DNA from: Deltaproteobacteria bacterium
GTDB taxonomy: Bacteria; Desulfobacterota; Desulfarculia; Adiutricales; Adiutricaceae
NCBI GenBank assembly: GCA_031279155.1
Contig: JAITJB010000300.1
Span: 1 to 6,557, forward strand
Reading direction: 5' to 3'
Length of the DNA stretch: 6,557 nucleotides
The position numbers were made by a program, and so were the translations under genes. Shown piece after piece: positions 1 to 5,899 of this stretch (the stretch's first letter is position 1; each line of letters opens with the position of its first letter). The notes below the pieces were generated by a model. That model was not told the origin of the DNA, made no database searches, and worked only from the letters and a program-made list of their open reading frames with translations.

Positions 1-588
1 CCAATTCGGTCTAATTTTCAATGCTACGAAAACCAGAGTTAAGGGCAATTCAATGCCTCGACTTGGAGAGTCAGATGTTTATATCTGTCGAAACCCTAAA
101 CGGGCTTCCCGGGCCAGGGGGTTCAAAAATATCAAACGCCTAAACCCTGAACGCGTACCTGGTAGCATGATGGAAAAACCTGGCCTTTGTTGCTTACGAA
201 CCAATGATTTAACAATGTCACCAGAAAATATGTGGCATTTATATTCAAAACTTACTGATATTGAATGTGTATTTAGACGCCTAAAATATGAACCTTGTTT
301 AAGATCAATATATCACTATAAAGATACAAATATAGAAAGCAATTTATTTATATTTGTTTTAGTATACCAGTGTGTTCAATATCGGAAATGTATTAAAAGC
401 ATCAGGTATAAATGAAAGCTGGTGGAGTCTTCGTAATTGTCTTGCCAGTCATGGCCGCATGACTTTTGTTCTGCCGAAAGAAGATGGGGGTTGTGAACTG
501 ATTCGAAAAGACCCTTGAACCTGAAAGCGGCCAGGTTGCCATATATCGCGCTCTTAGGATAACCAACCACCCTGAAGTAATGGAATAA
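1..588 (+). pseudogene. Decayed IS1634-type transposase, 3' part (IS4 superfamily)
   Basis: This is the C-terminal part of a DDE transposase, cut by the left window edge and spread over three reading frames. In the first frame (open from position 2) I see GLCCLRTN, then a Y-x2-L-x3-E-x6-K arrangement in which the catalytic-type Glu (codon 263-265) and Lys (codon 284-286) are retained, then a segment matching the family's FRxLK...RPVYH block. Near 377-390 the match moves to a second frame (VLKASGINESWWSLRNCL). Near 505-511, in a short A run, it moves to a third frame (TLEPESGQVAIYRAL) that ends with TAA at 586-588. Only about 30 residues separate the VYICRNPKR block from GLCCLRTN, where I would expect roughly 100, so an internal deletion is likely. 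It is not functional as read. Family recognition is from motif memory; no database search was made. Confidence 0.8.
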
Positions 589-673
589 TGGAATTATAGA
601 TTGCCCAACTAGACCACCAAAACCGACCAAAAATTGACCGCCCAGTCTGGAAGGGGGTCTGGAAGCAGGGTAA

Positions 674-770
674 AAAAGCCTAAATAAAAGCCTAAATAAA
701 AGCCCAAGAAAAGCCCAAGAAAAGCCCAAGAAAAGCGAAGAAGGCCCAAGAAAAGCGTGGAAGGCCTAAG
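674..770. repeat. Degenerate short tandem repeat, 10-12 bp units
   Basis: Nine units run head to tail: two of 12 bp (AAAAGCCTAAAT), three of 11 bp (AAAAGCCCAAG) and four of 10 bp on an AAAAGCGAAG / AAGGCCCAAG theme. Together they fill exactly 97 bp. The repeat lies between the dead transposase and the terminator of the EF-G-like gene. The change of unit length along the array suggests slippage followed by small deletions. No reading frame through it looks like a gene; the Leu/Phe-rich frame on the other strand is a by-product of the repeat. Confidence 0.85.
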
Positions 771-776
771 AATTAC

Positions 777-811
777 AAAGGGCCCTGGCTATGCCAGGGC
801 CCTTTGCTTTT
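777..811 (-). terminator. Palindromic intrinsic terminator of the EF-G-like gene
   Basis: A perfect 13-bp inverted repeat (777-789 with 793-805) has a 3-nt loop. It lies about 30 nt past the stop codon of the minus-strand EF-G-like gene. The stem is G/C-rich in the middle and ends in AAA/TTT. On the minus strand the following bases (GTAATTCTT) are only moderately T-rich. On the plus strand they are GCTTTTCTT, so the same hairpin could also stop transcription arriving from the dead transposase. Confidence 0.8.
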
Positions 812-834
812 CTTAGCTCTTATTGTTTTTGAGG

Positions 835-2916
835 CTATTCTTTCTCTTCTTGAGGCTTAAACTCGGCGATGACCTTTTCGCGGATTTGGGCCGGGGCCTC
901 GTCATAGTGAGAAAATTCCAGCGAAAAAGACCCGCGCCCTCCGGTCATGGAAGTTAGGGATGGAGAATAAGTTAAAAGCTCCATCTGCGGGACATTGGCG
1001 TTTATGACCTGTTTTTTGCCGTGGCTTTCAGTGCCTAGAAGTTTACCGCGGCGGCTGGAAATATCGCCCATGACGTCGCCCATAAATTCGTCAGGCACGG
1101 TCACCGTCAGAAGCATTACTGGCTCTAAGATAGTTGGGGTGCACTCCATAAAGCCTTTTTTAAAGGCCATGGAGCCAGCGATTTTAAAGGCCATTTCCGA
1201 AGAATCCACGTCGTGGTAGCTACCGAAGACCAAGGAAACCTTGCAGTCAACCACGGGATTACCGCTAACTACGCCGTTAGCCATAGTTTCCACGATGCCT
1301 TTTTCCACGGCCGGAATGTACTGCCGGGGGATGACGCCGCCGACAATCTTATCTTCAAAGACAAAGCCCTCGCCTCGAGGCAATGGCTCTAGCTCAATAA
1401 CAGCGTCGCCGTACTGACCTTTACCGCCGGTCTGTTTTTTGTAGCGACCCTGGACCTTGGTTCTGCCCTTGATGGTCTCTTTGAAGGCCACCTTAGGCGC
1501 CTTGAGGATGACCTCGACATTATATTTGCGCTTAATTTTTTCTAAAGTAGCGTCCAGGTGGACCTGACCCATGCCTGATAAGATCATTTCCTTGGTTTGG
1601 TTGTTGCGAGAAAGCCTTAAGGTCACGTCCTCAATGGTCATCTTGTTGATGGCCGCAAAGACCTTCTCTTCATCGCCCTTGCTTTTGGCTTCCACGGCAA
1701 AAGAGACCACGGGCATCATGGCCGGGCTAGCCGGGAAGATGATTTGCGAGTTTTCATCTGATAGAGAGTCGCCGGTCATGGTGCTCTTAAGCTTACTGAC
1801 GGCTACGATATCGCCTGGCCCGGCTTGGTCCACGGCCTTTTGGGCTTTACCTTCCATGGCAAATAACTGCCCGTAGCGCTCCTTTTGGCCGCGATTGACG
1901 TTTAAAAAGCCGCTATCAGGCGTCATGGTCCCGGAGAAAATGCGGATGACGGTCAATTGACCGGCAAAGGGGTCGACAATGGTCTTAATGACCAGGCCGC
2001 CAAAGCTTTCCTCGGGGGTAGGTTTTCTGACAACAACGGCTTGGGGGTTATCGGGTAGATGACCTTGAATATCCCCGCGATCAAGAGGGGAGGGGAGAAG
2101 ATCGATAACCTTATCTAAAAGATATGATAGTCCTGTAAGCTTAATGCCGGCCACCGGGATAACCGGGGCCAGATGGCCGCCTAAGACAGCCGCTTTTAAA
2201 GCTTCTTCTAAGGATTCGGTGGAGATTTCCTCGCCTTCGAGGAATTTTTCGATTAAGACGTCGTCATTTTCACAGATAGACTCAACTAGTTTCTCCCGCC
2301 ACTCAGCCGCTTCTAGCTCGAGATCGGTTGGAACAGCCTGAACTTGGGCTTTACCGGTCTCATCGTAGAGGTGAGCCTTTAAAGTCAGTAGGTCTATGAC
2401 GCCTTTAAAGGCGTCCTCTGAGCCCACCGGGATAGCCACGGGAATGGCCTTGGGCTTGGTGAAGGATTCGTTGATGTTTTCTAGGGTTTTAAAGAAATCA
2501 GCCCGCTCGCGGTCCATTTTGTTGATGACCAGTAACCTCGGAAGGTTTAAGGCGTCAGCGAAGGCCCAGCCTTTTTCGGTGGACACCTTAACCATGTCCA
2601 CGGCATCGACTAAGACGATAGCTGAATCAACCCCGTAGAGGACGGTCCTGGTGTCGTTGAGGAAGTTTTCTCCCCCAGGGGTGTCAACGAAGGTGATCTG
2701 GTTCTTCTTCCAGGGGAAGGAGTGGAAAGCCGAACTCAGGCTGTTTTTCCGCTTGATCTCTTCGGGCTCGAAGTCCAGCACGCTGGTTCCTTCGGTGACC
2801 GAACCCAAACGGGTGGAGACCTTAGTCAGAAATAAAAATGACTCGGCCAGGGAGGTCTTCCCTGCTCCGCCATGGGATAACAAGGCGAGGGTTCTCTGTT
2901 TTGAGACGTCTTTCAT
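835..2916 (-). CDS. Elongation factor G-like translational GTPase (EF-G paralogue)
   Basis: 693-residue, five-domain EF-G-like protein, the usual length for the family. Cytosolic; it would bind GTP and the ribosome and promote translocation or a related step. G1 is SHGGAGKTSL (14-23), G3 DTPGG (78-82), G4 NKMDR (132-136) and G5 PVGSED (163-168). Domain II spans about 295-375 and domain III about 400-475 with GMGQVHLD. Domain IV follows from about 476 with KKQTGGKGQYG (493-503) and the tip loop YHDVDSSEMAFK, whose His568 matches the translocation-critical tip histidine of E. coli EF-G. Domain V (about 597-680) ends in DISSRRGKLLG. The G3 position that holds the catalytic His in canonical EF-G (DTPGH) is Gly82, and switch I reads KRKNSLSSA instead of ERGITITSA. 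This is therefore the divergent paralogue group, often labelled fusA or EF-G2, and probably not the main str-operon fusA. I chose the ATG at 2916 because homology begins there. The frame stays open upstream, with an ATG at 3009 and a TTG at 3048, but those 44 residues do not look like EF-G. Confidence 0.93.
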   Translation of the reverse strand: MKDVSKQRTLALLSHGGAGKTSLAESFLFLTKVSTRLGSVTEGTSVLDFEPEEIKRKNSLSSAFHSFPWKKNQITFVDTPGGENFLNDTRTVLYGVDSAIVLVDAVDMVKVSTEKGWAFADALNLPRLLVINKMDRERADFFKTLENINESFTKPKAIPVAIPVGSEDAFKGVIDLLTLKAHLYDETGKAQVQAVPTDLELEAAEWREKLVESICENDDVLIEKFLEGEEISTESLEEALKAAVLGGHLAPVIPVAGIKLTGLSYLLDKVIDLLPSPLDRGDIQGHLPDNPQAVVVRKPTPEESFGGLVIKTIVDPFAGQLTVIRIFSGTMTPDSGFLNVNRGQKERYGQLFAMEGKAQKAVDQAGPGDIVAVSKLKSTMTGDSLSDENSQIIFPASPAMMPVVSFAVEAKSKGDEEKVFAAINKMTIEDVTLRLSRNNQTKEMILSGMGQVHLDATLEKIKRKYNVEVILKAPKVAFKETIKGRTKVQGRYKKQTGGKGQYGDAVIELEPLPRGEGFVFEDKIVGGVIPRQYIPAVEKGIVETMANGVVSGNPVVDCKVSLVFGSYHDVDSSEMAFKIAGSMAFKKGFMECTPTILEPVMLLTVTVPDEFMGDVMGDISSRRGKLLGTESHGKKQVINANVPQMELLTYSPSLTSMTGGRGSFSLEFSHYDEAPAQIREKVIAEFKPQEEKE

Positions 2917-2931
2917 GGAAACACTTGGCGT

Positions 2932-2956
2932 AAAAAACCCGGAACAACGCTCCGGG
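2932..2956 (-). terminator. Intrinsic terminator inside the 5' leader (attenuator candidate)
   Basis: Read on the minus strand, CCCGGAGC (2956-2949) pairs with GTTCCGGG (2945-2938) around a 3-nt loop. The stem is 8 bp with one G-T wobble and is followed directly by six T (2937-2932). This is a textbook rho-independent terminator, yet it lies between the promoter and the ATG of the EF-G-like gene, with the T tract ending 15 nt before that ATG. If functional, transcripts would stop after about 225 nt unless the hairpin is prevented from forming. Confidence 0.75.
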
Positions 2957-2966
2957 AGGAAACGCG

Positions 2967-2974
2967 ACCTCCTT
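2967..2974 (-). promoter_or_regulatory. Orphan Shine-Dalgarno sequence AAGGAGGT
   Basis: On the minus strand this is a full anti-16S match, but there is no ATG, GTG or TTG 5-12 nt downstream. The EF-G-like ATG is 50 nt away with a terminator hairpin between. It lies 9 nt past the stop codon of the short leader frame. It may act in regulation (ribosome binding or RNA pairing) and not as the ribosome site of the main gene. Confidence 0.45.
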
Positions 2975-3164
2975 GGTTTGGAATTAGCCGGGCCCGGGTG
3001 GCCCGCCATGGTCAGCGGGCCCCCGATTTTTCCGGGAAAGCGGACCAAAATGGGCCGCGTCAGGGTTTGGTGTTGGCGTCAGTGGTTCGATTTTAGGGCC
3101 GTAGCGTGATCCTTGGGACTCACCAAAGGCAGCGCCTAACATCGAAACTAAAAGTGACCAGTTA

Positions 3165-3193
3165 ATTATGGCCGTTTCGACGGATTCTGTCAA
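3165..3193 (-). promoter_or_regulatory. Sigma70-type promoter for the EF-G-like gene
   Basis: Minus strand: a perfect -35 TTGACA (3193-3188), a 17-bp spacer, and -10 CATAAT (3170-3165, five of six consensus bases). The start of transcription would fall near 3158. It lies between the EamA gene and the EF-G-like gene and faces the latter, so the two are probably not a simple operon. Confidence 0.75.
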
Positions 3194-3219
3194 GATCGTC
3201 TAAAAATTCCGCCAGCCTA

Positions 3220-3239
3220 AAGCCTCAAATCAAAGGCTT
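3220..3239 (-). terminator. Weak hairpin after the EamA gene
   Basis: AAGCCT (3239-3234) pairs with AGGCTT (3225-3220) across an 8-nt loop, beginning 13 nt past the transporter stop codon. A T run follows only some 13 nt later (3207-3203), so this is at best a weak terminator. Confidence 0.3.
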
Positions 3240-3252
3240 AGATCGTTTGGGG

Positions 3253-4158
3253 CTATTTGGCGCTGAACTTCCAGCCCAACTCGGAAACCAAGATAGCCAA
3301 AATTATGATGGCCCCACCTACGACAACATGGGCGGTTAACTTTTCATTAAATATGAAGACAGCTGCGATAGTGGCCGTGATAGGCTCAGCTTGAAAGCAG
3401 ATCATGGCCTGAATGGGCGTGGTGTATTTCTGGCTACTAGTATGGAGGAGTACCGTTATAACCGAAGCTAAGATAGCGTTAAAAATTAACCCAATGACAA
3501 ATTTATTGGAAAGCGTTAGCCCCTTAACCAGATCCGGGTGGAGAGGCGGCGTTAGCCCAGACTCAAGCACGATAAAGGTTAAGAGGCCAACCGGCAAGAC
3601 CCCCACCAACTGCCAGAAGAGGTATTGATAAGTTGCGCCCATGCCCGTCTTACCAGTGGTGTAGACCGATAGGTAGATCATGTACAGAGCCCAGACAGGA
3701 ATTGAGATTAAGCCTACGATATCACCGGCGTTGATGCCTTTAAAAGACGGGTCCAAAAAGATGTAAAGACCGATGATGACGATAACCAAGCCTACTAGGC
3801 TATTAATTTTAATAACATCTCGAAACAAGATGTAGTTTAAGATGGGTATGCCCAGTAAGCACATACCGGTAAAGAAGGCCGCTCGGGCGACATCGGTAAA
3901 ATTTAGGCTGTAGGTTTGTAAGAGGTACCCGCCTCCCATCATCATGCCTAGGATTAGGCCCTCGTTGCGGTTTTTTTTGGGGGTAAGCTTGATGTGTTTA
4001 GCGAAAAGGACGTAGGTAACCAGAGCGGCTAGGGCGAAGCGCATGAACATAAATAGTCCGGGCGAACAATCTGCTAAGCCCCAGCGACCGAAGATAAAGG
4101 AAAATCCCCAGATACTGGCTCCAAATAAAATTAATAAATCGGCCTGCCAATTTTTCAT
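3253..4158 (-). CDS. EamA/DMT-family inner-membrane transporter
   Basis: A 301-residue polytopic membrane protein made of two EamA repeats of about five helices each, the standard ten-helix drug/metabolite transporter plan. The first repeat opens with LLILFGASIWGFSFIFGRWG (about 9-28). The first half also has TGMCLLGIPILNYILFRD (about 96-113), a typical end-of-repeat helix. The second repeat ends with QAMICFQAEPITATIAAVFIFNEKLT (about 249-274), the conserved helix-9 region, followed by a last hydrophobic helix and a basic tail. Such proteins export or import small metabolites by exchange with protons or other solutes; the substrate cannot be read from sequence. I start at the ATG at 4158 because membrane homology begins there and AGG lies 5 nt upstream. 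The frame is open to another ATG at 4311 (352 residues), but the extra 51 residues are polar, unlike the family, and lack a ribosome-binding site. An upstream promoter (4330-4358) fits a transcript with about 165 nt of leader. Confidence 0.9.
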   Translation of the reverse strand: MKNWQADLLILFGASIWGFSFIFGRWGLADCSPGLFMFMRFALAALVTYVLFAKHIKLTPKKNRNEGLILGMMMGGGYLLQTYSLNFTDVARAAFFTGMCLLGIPILNYILFRDVIKINSLVGLVIVIIGLYIFLDPSFKGINAGDIVGLISIPVWALYMIYLSVYTTGKTGMGATYQYLFWQLVGVLPVGLLTFIVLESGLTPPLHPDLVKGLTLSNKFVIGLIFNAILASVITVLLHTSSQKYTTPIQAMICFQAEPITATIAAVFIFNEKLTAHVVVGGAIIILAILVSELGWKFSAK

Positions 4159-4329
4159 ATGCCTATTTCCATGGAATTTTAATTTTGGGATTACTTTTTC
4201 CTGGCTTTTGGCTTCGGGCTGACCAATAGCCGACGACGGCGCTAAAAAATGGTCGATACTGGCCTTAAGAAAGGCTAAGGGTTTGGTCATGTTTCTTGGG
4301 TTAAAGGCCATAAAAATGTACTTTGGTCG

Positions 4330-4358
4330 ATTATAACCGGATAAGAAAAAGTTGGCTA
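4330..4358 (-). promoter_or_regulatory. Probable promoter for the EamA transporter
   Basis: Minus strand: a perfect -10 TATAAT (4335-4330) preceded, after 17 bp, by TAGCCA (4358-4353), which matches the -35 consensus at four of six positions. Transcription would start near 4323, only 12 nt before the outer ATG (4311). That is another reason to prefer the inner ATG at 4158. Confidence 0.5.
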
Positions 4359-4743
4359 CCTAAATTTAAGTCTTTGATAGTACAAAAGCCTTATATTTTT
4401 TTGGCCAAGGCAGCGGTAAGCGTGTTATTTTAGCTTTTTCTATGCTTGAGCCCTTTTGGCTACGGAAGATGGAATGGTAATTTGGCTATAAGATTTCGCA
4501 AGGTATGCCGCAGGGCAAGTTAATCACATCATTTGATGCTGGCCCTACCTTGGGGCGCTCTCGTTAGGGCGGGTCTTCGTTAGGACGCTTCGCCTTATAG
4601 GCCGCAGCATTTTATCTTGGAAAGGCGCTATCTTTTGACTTGTTTGTCTTTTAACTTGTTAGCTCTTCGATGGGCGAATCTTAATGGATTAATGGCCAAA
4701 ACGGCTGACAGGAATGCCGCCGACCTAATTGGATTTTTGTATT
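4359..4743. other. Intergenic stretch without a recognisable gene
   Basis: I find no gene, RNA gene or clear regulatory site here. All frames are broken by stops at short distance. The longest tidy piece is about 37 codons on the minus strand just below 4744, shifted in frame from the broken frame above it. A 16-nt periodic pair (CGTTAGGGCG at 4562-4571, CGTTAGGACG at 4578-4587) is the only repeat noticed. It may be eroded coding DNA continuing from the pseudogene at 4744-5160. Confidence 0.5.
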
Positions 4744-4876
4744 CTATTGGGAACCGAAAAGGCCAAAAGGCGTAGTTGCGCTTTTTAAGAGCTTTTCAAT
4801 AATCTTGTATTTTTGGCTAAAGGATGATATTTTTTTATTGTCTAAATTCAAAGCCTCAAAGATGAGGTTGGCTAGT

Positions 4877-4918
4877 CGTAGTTTGGTTGCCGTAGTTTGA
4901 TTTCCCTGGTTTGATTGC
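4877..4918. repeat. Three tandem 14-nt units
   Basis: CGTAGTTTGGTTGC, CGTAGTTTGATTTC and CCTGGTTTGATTGC follow each other without spacer. Units 1 and 2 agree at 12 of 14 positions, units 2 and 3 at 11 of 14. The array sits inside the broken minus-strand frame; 14 is not a multiple of three, so the unit was not amplified as a peptide repeat. Confidence 0.55.
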
Positions 4919-5071
4919 CATGACTTAATTAGCCTGCTAAGCGGCCAAATAGCTCGCCTGGTCGGCGAAACTCCCGGCCGGTATGCCCCAACGTCCCGGC
5001 GTAGGCCGTAAATACGGTCCTACTGGTCTGGCTGGAGTTCTGGCCTAAATCTTAAGAAGACGCGTCCGGCG

Positions 5072-5099
5072 TCATCATCATCATCATCATTATTATTAT
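5072..5099. repeat. Trinucleotide microsatellite (TCA)n then (TAT)n
   Basis: Six TCA units run into TATTATTAT. On the minus strand, in the frame of the possible broken gene, this reads as GAT and AAT codons, an Asp/Asn run of about 11 residues. Changes in unit number would keep that frame. Confidence 0.85.
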
Positions 5100-5204
5100 C
5101 GTCGCCAATGATGTTGAGCGGCCAGTAGTACTTCTCATCCCCGCTTAACCGCAGGCGCATCGTAAAGTCAACCAAGGCCAGGCGCCAGGTCGCTCCAAGT
5201 AGCC

Positions 5205-5765
5205 TTAACGTTTCCTTCGGGCGCGGCGGGTGACCCGAGGCGCGCCTGACTCCCAGAGACCCTCGGAAATCATAATGCGCCTCACGGTCTCTTTGCTGGC
5301 CACGATGCCAGAGTGTTCACTTAAATGCTTACTTATGAGCGTCGGGCCGAATTCCATTAACTCATTTTTGATGATGGTTACGATCTTCTCCCTTGTCTCG
5401 GGAGGGAAGGCGTTATGGGGCTTTTTGTCGGACGTCTTGCGGAGCAGGCCCTCGGGGCCTTGAATTCTGAAGGCCTTCACATACCTCTGGATTTGGCGCA
5501 GAGACAAGCCGAGTAACTCGGCCACCTTCCATTGGGGCACCTTCTTGGCGATGGCCTGCTCGATAAGGTATTGCTTGTACTGCCGCTGAGCCTCGACTCT
5601 GATCGGCATCAGCTCCTCGTTCGTCAATTCACTTAATGCTCTGTTTGTTCGCTCAGATGACGCTGGAGGCGACGCCTCCGGCGCCTGGTTGTCCTGTGGC
5701 GGTTCCTTTAGCTTTTGGGTTGGGGGCGACTCGCCCCGCTTGAGTTCTTCTCCGTCGATGGACAT
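5205..5765 (-). CDS. ISNCY-type transposase, DNA-binding half only
   Basis: A 186-residue protein carrying the N-terminal DNA-binding region of an ISNCY-type transposase. Residues 1-45 are a Pro/Glu/Ser-rich, probably disordered lead. Residues about 66-106 form a first helix-turn-helix (WKVAELLGLSLRQIQRYVK, then GPEGLL). Residues about 122-172 form a second (FGPTLISKHLSEH, then SKETVRRIMISEGLW). The end is very basic (RVTRRARRKR). In complete elements of this group an integrase-like DDE domain of some 250 residues follows, opening with a GELxQxDGS motif. Here a TAA comes right after the basic linker, and I find no such motif in any minus-strand frame below 5205. It therefore cannot transpose DNA by itself, but it could still bind element ends or act as a repressor. 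The start is well supported: AAGGAG lies 7 nt before the ATG. Family assignment is from motif memory. Confidence 0.8.
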   Translation of the reverse strand: MSIDGEELKRGESPPTQKLKEPPQDNQAPEASPPASSERTNRALSELTNEELMPIRVEAQRQYKQYLIEQAIAKKVPQWKVAELLGLSLRQIQRYVKAFRIQGPEGLLRKTSDKKPHNAFPPETREKIVTIIKNELMEFGPTLISKHLSEHSGIVASKETVRRIMISEGLWESGAPRVTRRARRKR

Positions 5766-5772
5766 CTAGCTG

Positions 5773-5778
5773 CTCCTT
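5773..5778 (-). promoter_or_regulatory. Ribosome-binding site AAGGAG of the transposase fragment
   Basis: On the minus strand AAGGAG is followed by 7 nt and the ATG at 5765. This strong site fixes the start and suggests that the shortened gene can still be translated. Confidence 0.75.
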
Positions 5779-5815
5779 GCCAGTTTGATTTGGCGGCTCG
5801 AAGCCGTTTACTGGC
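5779..5815. repeat. Nested inverted repeat upstream of the transposase fragment
   Basis: GCCAGT (5779-5784) pairs with ACTGGC (5810-5815), and inside it CGGCT (5794-5798) pairs with AGCCG (5802-5806) around a 3-nt loop. It lies directly upstream of the ribosome-binding site. It could be a binding site for the encoded helix-turn-helix protein, or a leader hairpin. No promoter was recognised around it. Confidence 0.4.
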
Positions 5816-5899
5816 TGCTTAGAGTCTACTTCATTTTTGAATGCTTGAGAAGAAAAAAAAAGACATTTTGGCTTTGCCTGTATATTGGAGGAAATAAAG

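Larger units (their letters stand above)
2917..3158 (-). promoter_or_regulatory. Structured 5' leader of the EF-G-like gene
   Basis: This leader of about 240 nt runs from the predicted transcription start (about 3158) to the ATG. In 5'-3' order on the minus strand it has: a short open frame (ATG at 3142, TAA at 2986-2984) whose last residues are GGPPGPG; a 7-bp perfect hairpin inside that frame (3000-3006 with 3015-3021); the palindrome CCGGGCCCGG (2988-2997); a perfect Shine-Dalgarno sequence (2967-2974); and the terminator (2932-2956). The GGAGG of the Shine-Dalgarno can pair with CCTCC at 2955-2959, and that pairing shares two bases with the terminator stem. The pieces fit a transcription attenuator or switch. 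I recognise no named riboswitch class. The leader open frame lacks its own ribosome-binding site. Confidence 0.5.
4744..5160 (-). pseudogene. Possible broken gene: open frame with one in-frame TAG
   Basis: From the ATG at 5160 the minus-strand frame reads 46 codons to a TAG (5022-5020), then continues in the same frame for 92 codons to the next TAG (4746-4744). The first part begins MRLRLSGDEKYYWPLN, followed by an Asn/Asp run from a trinucleotide repeat and RVFLRFRPELQ. The second part holds RRDVGAYRPG and, near its end, a helix-like, Lys-rich stretch (LIFEALNLDNKK, YKIIEKLLKS). I do not recognise the protein. No ribosome-binding site precedes 5160, and the frame is also open upstream, overlapping the end of the transposase fragment. 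It could be a gene killed by one nonsense change, a frameshifted tail of a mobile-element gene, or chance. Codon usage and homology were not testable here. Confidence 0.3.

Noticed and set aside
53..415. 120-codon plus-strand frame as a separate gene
   Set aside because: It is a middle slice of the IS1634-type transposase; the match continues in other frames on its right and opens upstream of its ATG.
376..729. 117-codon minus-strand frame rich in Leu, Phe and Arg
   Set aside because: Its start lies in the tandem repeat and the rest is antisense to the transposase remnant; there is no ribosome-binding site and no family resemblance.
674..770. CRISPR array
   Set aside because: Units are 10-12 bp with no spacers between them.
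2932..2956. Terminator of the upstream EamA gene
   Set aside because: It lies about 300 nt beyond that gene and downstream of a separate promoter, so it is better placed as an element of the EF-G-like leader.
2917..3048. N-terminal extension of the EF-G-like protein from the TTG at 3048 or the ATG at 3009
   Set aside because: The added residues do not resemble EF-G, there is no ribosome-binding site at either start, and the stretch contains a terminator.
2651..3109. 152-codon plus-strand frame and other plus-strand frames inside 995-2638
   Set aside because: They are antisense shadows of the EF-G-like gene, with no recognisable domain or ribosome-binding site.
3413..3628. 71-codon plus-strand frame
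   Set aside because: Antisense shadow of the EamA gene.
5230..5463. 77-codon plus-strand frame
   Set aside because: Antisense to the helix-turn-helix region of the transposase fragment.
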